From Opitutus sp. GAS368 (GTDB lineage: Bacteria; Verrucomicrobiota; Verrucomicrobiia; Opitutales; Opitutaceae): 13,757 nucleotides of DNA. The stretch spans positions 1 to 13,757 of the forward strand of contig CAMATV010000039.1 in assembly GCA_945861235.1 (NCBI GenBank). Direction: 5' to 3'. The notes beneath the pieces are model-generated. The model had not been told where the DNA came from, did not search any database, and saw nothing but the letters and a program-made list of their open reading frames with translations. Both the position numbers and the translations under genes were made by a program. Positions within the stretch are counted from its first letter, which is position 1. Every line of letters begins with the position of its first letter. This document shows, piece by piece, positions 7,422 to 13,757 of this stretch.

Positions 7422-10400
7422 TTATTTCACTTCCGTGGTCAGAAACTTCAGCAACTCGACGGCCTCGCGCTCAGGGAGCGCTTCGAGCAAGCCGGGCGGC
7501 ATCAGCGATTGCGGCGTGACCTCTCGGGCTTTGATCTCCGTCTTCGGAATCGTAACGGTCTCGGTCATGGTGCGGACGACCAACGCGGTCGCCGTTTCTT
7601 TGTCCAACATCCCGGAGATCACGGTACCATCGCGCTGGGTGATCAGATTGAGCTGATAATCCGCACCGACGACGGCGTTGGGGTCCACGATATTTTCCAG
7701 AAAATAATCAAGGCCGTTGCGCCAGGTGCCGCTGAGGTTCGGACCGAGCTTGCCAACGGTGGCGCCCTCGGTCGCGTGGCAGGCGACACAGGAACGTTCG
7801 AAAACTTTCTTCCCCGCAGCGACATCGTAGGACCAGACCGGCGCTTCGTTGTAGGTCCGGCGCAGCCGAGCCACGGTGGCCTTCATGTCGGCCGAGGACT
7901 CGGACGTCTTTCCCCACGCGCGATCGAGGAGCGCGGTGACTTCAGGGTTCTTCAAGTTGCGGAGCTGGCGGGCGTGCAGCGCCGTGAGCGCCTGCTTGTC
8001 GAATCCGCCAGCAGCGACCGCGCGCAGCAGCGGCAGCGCCAGCACCGGGCGACTCGTGAGCGCGGCGAGCGCGGCGGTGCGATCGACAGGATTGAGTGAG
8101 GGAAAATGCGCGATGAGACCGACGGCCGCGACCGCGGAATCCGCCGCCGTTCCGAGGAGCGGGATGACCGCCGCGCGCAGGTCTTTGTCGGCCAAGAGTC
8201 GCACGAGCAGCGCGGTCGACTCGGTATCACCGGCGCGTTTGAGGAGGTCGAGCGCGCGGCGGCGTTCGACGAGCGGTGTCGCGGTATCGGCGAGGCGGGA
8301 GCGGATAGCGACGAGCACAGTTTTGTCGCCGAAGAGCGCAGCGAGTTGCTCATAGGCGCCACGCACCGCCGGATCAGCCGCCGTGGAAAAACGGGTCGCC
8401 ACCTGCGGCCAACCCGCCGGCATTTTCAACCCCGCTTCACTCTCGAGCGCGAACGACAGCACCCGCAGCGCGCGCGCCGCAGCGGCTTCAGGCAGCGCGG
8501 CGATGCGCGCGGCGAGTTGATCGCGACCCTCCGGCGTGCGCGCGACGAACCAACGGATCGAGTCGGCGAGCGTCGGCAGCGCGGTGCTCGCCGCAAGATC
8601 CAGCGCGCGGGGAAGATCGCTCGCGACTGCGGGCGCGGCGGCGAACCACACCATTTTGGGGAGATAACGGTCGGTGGCACCGTCGCCCTGTTGCGCGAGC
8701 GCGGCGACCACGGGCCAACGGTCTGCGAGCGGCAGCGCCGGGACGACCGCAGCGATCGCGAGGCGCACGACTGCCGAAGCATCGTTGGTGGCGAGGCGCG
8801 TGAGATCGGCGGCGGAGAGGGCCAACGCGGTCCGGTCGTCAGTGGCGAGTTGAATCGCCCAAGCGCGCACCGTTTCCGACAAATGTGCGAGCGCGGCGCC
8901 GCGTTGCGCGGGTGCCAAGCTGCCGGTGACGTGCAGCGTCCACAACGCGCGGAGCTGGGCGACATCACCACCCGAGTTGTCACCGGCCTGCGCGCGCAGG
9001 TCAGCGAGCGCGGCGGCAGCGAGCGTCCGGCCGGCGGCGCGCTCTTGGAGCAGGCGACGTGCGGTGCGCACATACCACTCGCTCTGGTGCGTGTGCAGCG
9101 CGGCGAGTTGCACGTCGGTCATTGCAGCGAGATCGACTTTGATCGGCTTGTAGGTGGCGGCCCAAGCCACGCGATAGAGGCGGCCGTTGGTACGATCCCA
9201 GAGTTCGTCGCGTGGATTGTGGCAGTGCTGCGTATCGACCCAATCAATCACGTAGGCTGCGCCATCGGGACCGTATTGGATGTCGACCGCCATGTAGGTG
9301 GGGTCGGGAGCGAAGAGCAGATCGTTGCCGGCGTGAAACGTCTCGTAGGCAGAGCCCGTACGGACGTTGACTTGGTGGTTGAGTTGGTGGCCATGAAGAT
9401 TGTGGGTGAAGAGATGATCGCGATAGGTGTCGGGCCAGTTATCGCCGAGGTAGATCATGGTGCCGACATGCGAATGGCCGCCGTAGACCGCCGTGGTGCC
9501 GGGTTTGCCAGCGCCGCCTTCGCCGCTGTCGTAGCGCGCGGAAGCCAGCAGATAGTTTTTTAACTCGGGTGCGAAGTCGGGTCCGCGATTCGAAATGAAC
9601 GGCGCGAAACTATTGTTCGCTTGGTTCCAGTAGTGGCCGTTGCGCACGACGTAGCTCGTACCGCCACCACCGTAAAAACTCCGGCAATGCGTCATGAAGA
9701 GGTGGCCCACACTGTTGAAATCGAGCCCCCACTGGTTGCTGCCGCCCGCCGCGAAAACTTCGAACGTATGGCGCGTCGGATGGTAGCGCCACACCGCCGC
9801 ACGCACGGGTGTGCGCTCGGCCGCCGGCGTGCCGGGCTTGCCGACGAGCGCGTGGCTGAACACTCCGTGGCAGCCGTAGAGCCAGCCATCGGGGCCCCAC
9901 GTGAAACTGTTAAGCGTCTCGTGCGTATCCTGAAACCCCCAACCATCGAGGAGCACCTGCGGCGGTCCATCAGGCACGTCGTCATGATTCCCATCGGGAA
10001 TGAAGAGCAGATGCGGGGCGGCGCCGACCCAGACGCCACCAAAACCGAGTTCGAGGCCGCTCACGAGATTCAGTTTCTCGGCAAACACTTTTTTCGTTTC
10101 AAACACGCCATCGCCGTTCTTGTCCTCAAAGATAATGATGCGGTCCTTCCCCTGCCCTTCCGGCTGGCGGTTCGGATATCCATAAGCCTCGGCGACCCAA
10201 AGGCGCCCACGTTCATCGATGGCCATGGCGACGGGTTGGTGTAAATCCGGCTCCGCCGCGATGAGTTCGGCTTGGAAGCCATTTACGAGCTTCATGCCGG
10301 CCACGACTTTTTGCGCAGCTGGATTCGCGACCGCGGTGGGCTTGGCGGGGTTGTCGCGCAGAGGCCACAGCACGGGACTGGAGGTGAGGCGCGTGAGGTC

Positions 10401-11240
10401 ATCGACACCGCTGACGCGCTTCAACGGCGGATCACCATTGCGGCGATAGGTACCGATGTCGGCGTTGGCGGGTGCCGCGACGGCGGACGCAGCCGCCGGA
10501 GCGGACGCAGGTTTCACTGCGACCGCGGGGAGTTCGGTGCGGCCAAGTTGCGTGAGCAGCAGATTACGAAACTGAATCTTCATCGGGCCGTCGCCGCTGT
10601 GCAGCTGGAGCGCGAGCAAACCGGCGTGGCGCGCAACCCCAGTCTGGTGATCATCGAGCACAGAGACCCGCGTGCCGTTCAGCCACACTTCAATGTGCGA
10701 GGCTTGGGCGACGATCCGGTAGCTGTTCCACGCGGGCGCGGAGCGAAGAAGGGTTTTGTAATCGTCGATCTCACCGAATTTTTCCGTCCACCGCCGCCCG
10801 TCGGGCGCGACCGCCAGACGCGTGCCGCGGGGCGCGAGCACACTGCGGCCGCGTTCCTCATGAATGTTTCCAAAGCTGCGCGCGCCGAGATCGATGTCGG
10901 CTTGGTAGCCTTTGGCGCTGCCGTCGGGCAGCCGCTCCGAACGGAACTGGATGCCGGAGTTGGCCGCCGCCGGACCCGTCAGGCGAAACTCCGCCGTGAG
11001 TTCGAAATCGGCAACCTCACCCTGCCAGTAGAGGAATTCGTTCTTCGCGAGCTTGGTGCCCGCGGCGATTTCGCCGGTGATGGCGCCGTCCGCGACGCGC
11101 CACTCGGTGGTGCCACCCGACCAACCAGCGAGCGTTTTTCCATCGAAGATCGGCTGCGGCGCGGGCGGCGCCGCGAACGCGCAGGTCGCGCGAGCAAACA
11201 GGGCAAGGATGCAAAACGCAGACAGTGGGTGGCGGGGCAT
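7422..11240 (-). CDS. Secreted four-part protein: DUF1080, PVC-type propeller dehydrogenase, helical repeats, c-type heme domain
   Basis: This 1272-residue exported protein probably oxidises a sugar or glycoside in the periplasm and passes electrons to its own heme. Residues 1-24 are a signal peptide ending FAA. DUF1080 (3-keto-disaccharide hydrolase fold) spans about 29-232: PIFDGKTLAGW, NSGIQFRS, EVWLNGTRV, IQFRNLLL. An Ala-rich linker follows to about 305. The PVC-type dehydrogenase beta-propeller spans about 312-700: FQAELIAAEPDLHQPVAMA, DERGRLWVAEAYGYP, the Ca-loop-like DKNGDGVFE (373-381), GPDGWLYGCHGV, YGPDGAAYVIDWVDTQHCHNP. Ala/Leu-rich HEAT-like helices occupy about 705-1130. The C-terminal cytochrome domain has CVACH (1151-1155) and a probable axial Met1247 in SLMPPG. 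It follows the FG-GAP gene by 60 bp. The substrate and the propeller's cofactor are not visible; PQQ is only a possibility from related dehydrogenases. Confidence 0.9.
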   Translation of the reverse strand: MPRHPLSAFCILALFARATCAFAAPPAPQPIFDGKTLAGWSGGTTEWRVADGAITGEIAAGTKLAKNEFLYWQGEVADFELTAEFRLTGPAAANSGIQFRSERLPDGSAKGYQADIDLGARSFGNIHEERGRSVLAPRGTRLAVAPDGRRWTEKFGEIDDYKTLLRSAPAWNSYRIVAQASHIEVWLNGTRVSVLDDHQTGVARHAGLLALQLHSGDGPMKIQFRNLLLTQLGRTELPAVAVKPASAPAAASAVAAPANADIGTYRRNGDPPLKRVSGVDDLTRLTSSPVLWPLRDNPAKPTAVANPAAQKVVAGMKLVNGFQAELIAAEPDLHQPVAMAIDERGRLWVAEAYGYPNRQPEGQGKDRIIIFEDKNGDGVFETKKVFAEKLNLVSGLELGFGGVWVGAAPHLLFIPDGNHDDVPDGPPQVLLDGWGFQDTHETLNSFTWGPDGWLYGCHGVFSHALVGKPGTPAAERTPVRAAVWRYHPTRHTFEVFAAGGSNQWGLDFNSVGHLFMTHCRSFYGGGGTSYVVRNGHYWNQANNSFAPFISNRGPDFAPELKNYLLASARYDSGEGGAGKPGTTAVYGGHSHVGTMIYLGDNWPDTYRDHLFTHNLHGHQLNHQVNVRTGSAYETFHAGNDLLFAPDPTYMAVDIQYGPDGAAYVIDWVDTQHCHNPRDELWDRTNGRLYRVAWAATYKPIKVDLAAMTDVQLAALHTHQSEWYVRTARRLLQERAAGRTLAAAALADLRAQAGDNSGGDVAQLRALWTLHVTGSLAPAQRGAALAHLSETVRAWAIQLATDDRTALALSAADLTRLATNDASAVVRLAIAAVVPALPLADRWPVVAALAQQGDGATDRYLPKMVWFAAAPAVASDLPRALDLAASTALPTLADSIRWFVARTPEGRDQLAARIAALPEAAAARALRVLSFALESEAGLKMPAGWPQVATRFSTAADPAVRGAYEQLAALFGDKTVLVAIRSRLADTATPLVERRRALDLLKRAGDTESTALLVRLLADKDLRAAVIPLLGTAADSAVAAVGLIAHFPSLNPVDRTAALAALTSRPVLALPLLRAVAAGGFDKQALTALHARQLRNLKNPEVTALLDRAWGKTSESSADMKATVARLRRTYNEAPVWSYDVAAGKKVFERSCVACHATEGATVGKLGPNLSGTWRNGLDYFLENIVDPNAVVGADYQLNLITQRDGTVISGMLDKETATALVVRTMTETVTIPKTEIKAREVTPQSLMPPGLLEALPEREAVELLKFLTTEVK

Positions 11241-11300
11241 GGGACGGAGGGGTTGTGGGAGGCGCAGCGCAGTCGTCAGGCCGCGGTAGGTGAATAAAAA

Positions 11301-12536
11301 CTACTTCTTCTGCGACAACAGTACCGCCGTGCCGCGCTTGTTGCCCACGACGAAATCAGGGCGGCCGTCGCCATTCACATCGGCTGCGATGAGCTGGGTG
11401 CCGATGCCGGTCGTGTCTTCCAGCAGACGCGGCTCGTAGGAGACGGAGTGGTTCGGACCACGGCGCAGGAGAAACGCGTAGAGCACGGGCGTACCCGAGG
11501 GATCGGCATCACCGCTCGGGCCATGCGCCCACCACCGTTTGCCCGTCACGATGTCGGGCAAGCCATCCCCATCGACATCGCTCAGCACAACCGCATGGAG
11601 CTGGGAAAACTGCGCGCCCGCGATTTTCTCCTCGGGTTTCTCGGAGAGAATCACGTGTTCCTTAAAACGACTCTCACCACCGTCGGTCGCCCGCACTTGC
11701 TCAAACCACGAGAGCCCGTAGCCGTGCGCGGCCTTGCTGGTGATCACGTCGGGGGCGCCGTCATTGTTCACATCCATCACATACATTTGCGCGCCACCCT
11801 TGGCCGCGAAGGAAAACGGGTGACGCTTCCACACGGGATCGCCCGCGAGCGACGCCGGTTGCTCCCACCAACCATCTTTTTCCAAGATGTCATTGAGCCC
11901 GTCGCCGTTCACGTCACCGAAGCCGAGGCCGTGGGTGAAGCGCTGCCAACCGGCCATGACTGGCGAGACCGCATGAAATGTCCACGGGCGCGCCGGGTCC
12001 TTCGGCTCCAACGTAAAGTAACCAATCCGGCCCGCGCTCATACACACGATCGACGGCGGGCCCTTCGCGAGCAGTTGGCCAAAGGTGGGGGATTCGTTGT
12101 CCACGGGCAGCGCGGCCACATAACGGCGCCACGGGCCGCCCTTGACTCCGGGATTCTGATACCACGACGCGTCGACGCCCGGGAACCCCAGCACCAGCAC
12201 ATCGGGCCAACCGTCAGCATTGAAGTCGTGCGTGAATGCAAAAAAATTATCGGAGTATTTCAGCGGATCGAACACAAACGGCGTAAACAGCTCGTGCCGC
12301 TTCGTGAAATCCGGCCCCTCATACCAATACGGTCCAGAGACGACATCGAGTTGGCCATTTTTGTTGAAGTCGGCAAACGCCGCGCCCTCGGAGTAAAACT
12401 CCTTCGAGAGCGTGAGTTTTTTATAGGCCGGGGTGGCGGCCGCGTTCGCCGCAGCGACCTCCGCGATGGGCGCGAGTGCGAGTGCAAGCAAGAGGACGCG
12501 CGTGAGCGCAACGACGAAAGAGCGGGTAGACTTCAT
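11301..12536 (-). CDS. Secreted FG-GAP/VCBS repeat beta-propeller protein
   Basis: The 411-residue product is exported: residues 1-30 are a signal peptide with an LLLALALAP core and an A-rich cleavage region. Six DxNxDGxxD-type calcium loops of FG-GAP/VCBS blades are visible, starting at about D56, D104, D208, D255, D320 and D386 (for example DVNGDGLNDIL and DVDGDGLPDIV). Together they suggest a propeller of six or more blades with bound calcium. No catalytic motif is seen. Such domains commonly bind proteins, glycans or surfaces. It is the first gene of a pair with the heme-dehydrogenase fusion 60 bp downstream, so it may act as its partner or substrate-binding subunit; that is inference. 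Trp/Tyr-rich segments (PYWYEGPDF, DGWWEQP, KRWWAHGP) at blade ends may mark a ligand-binding face. No Shine-Dalgarno sequence precedes the ATG. Confidence 0.9.
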   Translation of the reverse strand: MKSTRSFVVALTRVLLLALALAPIAEVAAANAAATPAYKKLTLSKEFYSEGAAFADFNKNGQLDVVSGPYWYEGPDFTKRHELFTPFVFDPLKYSDNFFAFTHDFNADGWPDVLVLGFPGVDASWYQNPGVKGGPWRRYVAALPVDNESPTFGQLLAKGPPSIVCMSAGRIGYFTLEPKDPARPWTFHAVSPVMAGWQRFTHGLGFGDVNGDGLNDILEKDGWWEQPASLAGDPVWKRHPFSFAAKGGAQMYVMDVNNDGAPDVITSKAAHGYGLSWFEQVRATDGGESRFKEHVILSEKPEEKIAGAQFSQLHAVVLSDVDGDGLPDIVTGKRWWAHGPSGDADPSGTPVLYAFLLRRGPNHSVSYEPRLLEDTTGIGTQLIAADVNGDGRPDFVVGNKRGTAVLLSQKK

Positions 12537-12916
12537 GGGAGGGCTCAGGGGGTGAAACGAACCGGTGCGGTCCGTAGATCACGCAGCAAAAACATGGGGA
12601 CGCCGCACGCCAACCAAGAAAATTTCCTGCCCGCACGTCTCCGCCAGCCGTCGGGTCACGCGCCGGTGATCTCTGCGGCTCACGGCGATGGCAACCGAGC
12701 TCGTTTCCGTCGGGAACGTTCACCGCGCAACCCGGGCACGGCGCAACATTCCCTTGCCCTGTTGAGGCCGAGGCCGAGCACGCCACCGCCACCGCTCGAG
12801 CGACCGCACGCGCGTCGGCGGAGAGGTTCGTGAGTAGATCGTGAGCGAGTTAGCCGGCTCCACGGGCATTACTCACTTGCTCCGGACGGCGCGGACTCCA
12901 CACCAGACCACTCTCA
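12537..12916. other. Divergent non-coding region between the FG-GAP gene and yjdM
   Basis: These 380 bp separate two divergently transcribed genes and must carry both promoters. I could not find convincing -35/-10 pairs on either strand. The DNA is GC-rich, with short purine/pyrimidine runs (such as GAGGCCGAGGCCGAG near 12765-12780) but no clear inverted repeat, tRNA or riboswitch. An open frame crosses it on the minus strand (12792 to 12421), but it is Cys/Arg-rich, overlaps the start of the FG-GAP gene in another frame and shows no recognisable family. Confidence 0.55.
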
Positions 12917-13261
12917 ATGACCGAGACCATTCGCATGACCAACGTTCCCTGCCCTGCCTGCACCCTCGAAGATGTCCTCAGCCACGCTGATCATTGGGAA
13001 TGCTCCACCTGCGGGCACGAATGGCCCAAAGACGCCGCGCCCGCAGCGATGCGGATCGTGAAGGATGCGCACGGGAATGTGCTGACCGCAGGCGACACGG
13101 TCGCCCTCATCAAAGATCTGAAAGTGGGCGGCGGATCACAGGTCCTGAAACAAGGTTCCAAGGCGAAAAATATCCGCTTGGTCGACGGTGATCACGAGAT
13201 CGACTGCCGGATCGACGGCGTGAGCCTCGCCCTCAAAGCCTGCTTCGTGAAAAAGGCCTGA
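12917..13261 (+). CDS. yjdM: YjdM/PhnA-family zinc-ribbon protein
   Basis: The 114-residue protein belongs to the family once called PhnA ('alkylphosphonate utilisation protein'), now YjdM in E. coli. Its biochemical role is unsettled, and despite the old name it is not the phosphonoacetate hydrolase. An N-terminal zinc ribbon has C12/C15 (CPAC) and C29/C32 (CSTC). The characteristic C-terminal domain (about 46-114) reads VKDAHGNVLTAGD, VALIKDLKV, KNIRLVDGDHEIDCRIDG and ends FVKKA, as in other members. Met7 (ATG at 12935) is an equally good start, since family members begin only a few residues before the first CxxC. Neither has a Shine-Dalgarno. It stands alone, divergent from the FG-GAP gene and convergent with the DUF1080 gene. 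Confidence 0.93.
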   Translation: MTETIRMTNVPCPACTLEDVLSHADHWECSTCGHEWPKDAAPAAMRIVKDAHGNVLTAGDTVALIKDLKVGGGSQVLKQGSKAKNIRLVDGDHEIDCRIDGVSLALKACFVKKA

Positions 13262-13282
13262 GCCGCAGCCATGCGCGTGGCC

Positions 13283-13309
13283 AAAAAAAACGCTGGCTCA
13301 AAGCCAGCG
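13283..13309 (-). terminator. Rho-independent terminator of the DUF1080 gene
   Basis: CGCTGGCT (13291-13298) and AGCCAGCG (13302-13309) form a perfect 8-bp stem with a 3-nt loop. On the minus strand the stem is followed directly by eight T residues (A8 at 13283-13290 on the plus strand). It therefore ends the leftward DUF1080 transcript, 28 bp after its stop. In the plus direction there is no T run after the stem, so it would end yjdM transcripts less well, if at all. This is the clearest terminator in the window. Confidence 0.9.
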
Positions 13310-13336
13310 CGCAAAAACGGAGCCGATACGTGACGC

Positions 13337-13757
13337 TTACGGCAATGGGCGCACCCAGATATTGCGCATCCGCACGGGCGGCTCGTTCTTGTGATCTTGA
13401 AAACGGAACGGCGCCTTCTCGGGAAACGTGCCACTGTAGCTGGTGACCTGCTTGTGCTTCGTGGGCCCCATGATCGGGGTGTTGTTTTGCACGCAGACCC
13501 CATTCACAAACGTCGTGATGCGGGCGGGCTCGACGACTTTGCCGGCAACGAGCTTCGGGGCCGTGAAGATGATATCGTAGACCTGCCACTCACCGGCCTT
13601 GCGCCCGGCATTTACCAGTGGCGGCGTCTGCCCATACACACTGCCGGTCATGCCATCGGCATAGGTCGGGTTATTGTCGCAATCGAGCATCTGGCTCTCG
13701 TAGCGATCCATGAAAAACACGCCGGCGTTTCCCTTCTTTTGCGAGTTACCTTTTTGG
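13337..13757 (-). CDS. DUF1080 (3-keto-disaccharide hydrolase-like) protein, C-terminal part (runs off right edge)
   Basis: The frame from the right edge to the TAA at 13337-13339 encodes about 139 residues of a DUF1080 protein; the start lies beyond the window. Family landmarks appear in order: GNAGVFFMDRYESQMLDC, TYADGMTGSVYGQTPPLVNA, GEWQVYDIIFTAP, ITTFVNGVCVQNN, PFRFQDHKNEPPVRMRN and a final WVRPLP. The GTG at 13720 is an internal codon, not the start, because homology continues upstream into KGNSQKKGNAG. Members of this lectin/laminin-G-like fold are usually exported, and some cleave 3-keto-glycosides made by an oxidase or dehydrogenase. The same domain occurs at the N-terminus of the fusion protein at 7422-11240, so the two may act on the same kind of substrate. 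A strong terminator follows. Confidence 0.92.
   Translation of the reverse strand, partial: QKGNSQKKGNAGVFFMDRYESQMLDCDNNPTYADGMTGSVYGQTPPLVNAGRKAGEWQVYDIIFTAPKLVAGKVVEPARITTFVNGVCVQNNTPIMGPTKHKQVTSYSGTFPEKAPFRFQDHKNEPPVRMRNIWVRPLP

Noticed and set aside
8106..9563. Long plus-strand open frame (485 codons) inside the heme-dehydrogenase gene
   Set aside because: It is antisense to a protein with clear domain homology, and its Arg/Gly/Glu-rich composition is typical of the complement of a GC-rich gene. No recognisable domain.
12421..12792. Minus-strand open frame upstream of and overlapping the FG-GAP start
   Set aside because: Cys/Arg-rich product with no known family; it overlaps the FG-GAP signal-peptide region in another frame.
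11448..12833. Plus-strand open frame of 461 codons over the FG-GAP gene
   Set aside because: Antisense to six well-formed FG-GAP calcium loops; the product is Arg/His-rich with no family similarity.

Overview
The window is GC-rich bacterial DNA, most likely from the Verrucomicrobiota and probably an Opitutaceae relative. I infer this from three things: a large multidomain 'PVC-type' dehydrogenase/cytochrome protein, two DUF1080 (3-keto-disaccharide hydrolase-like) domains, and a TonB-dependent receptor whose plug has the Opitutus-like form. No rRNA, tRNA, CRISPR array, transposase or phage gene is visible. I count nine protein genes; two run off the ends.

Layout. (1) Positions 1-2282, minus strand: the N-terminal 760 residues of an outer-membrane TonB-dependent receptor, open to the left edge. 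A 350-bp non-coding stretch upstream holds a candidate promoter and a 12-bp palindrome. (2) Positions 2633-6587, minus strand: a GNAT acetyltransferase lies downstream of the conserved proteostasis cluster tig-clpP-clpX (trigger factor, ClpP protease, ClpX unfoldase), transcribed in that order. (3) Positions 6721-7362, plus strand: a divergent tsaB, for the t6A tRNA modification. (4) Positions 7422-12536, minus strand: a two-gene unit. A secreted FG-GAP/VCBS repeat protein comes first, followed 60 bp later by a 1272-residue secreted protein that joins a DUF1080 domain, a beta-propeller dehydrogenase domain, a helical repeat region and a c-type heme domain. (5) Positions 12917-13261, plus strand: a YjdM/PhnA zinc-ribbon protein. 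(6) Positions 13337-13757, minus strand: the C-terminal part of a second, separate DUF1080 protein, followed by a strong intrinsic terminator.

How they fit together. The central block is housekeeping. TsaB and the Tig-ClpP-ClpX proteins serve translation fidelity, nascent-chain folding and protein turnover. The flanks look like carbohydrate acquisition and oxidation: an outer-membrane receptor on the left, and on the right an exported sugar-oxidation-like protein with its own heme plus two DUF1080 domains. My best functional hypothesis for the right side is periplasmic oxidation of a glycoside or sugar followed by cleavage of the 3-keto product. That is inference from domain families, not something the sequence proves. 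I found no clearly undescribed system. The more interesting points are the four-part fusion protein, the near absence of Shine-Dalgarno sequences at all eight visible starts, the lower GC of part of the receptor gene, and divergent motifs in TsaB and ClpP.
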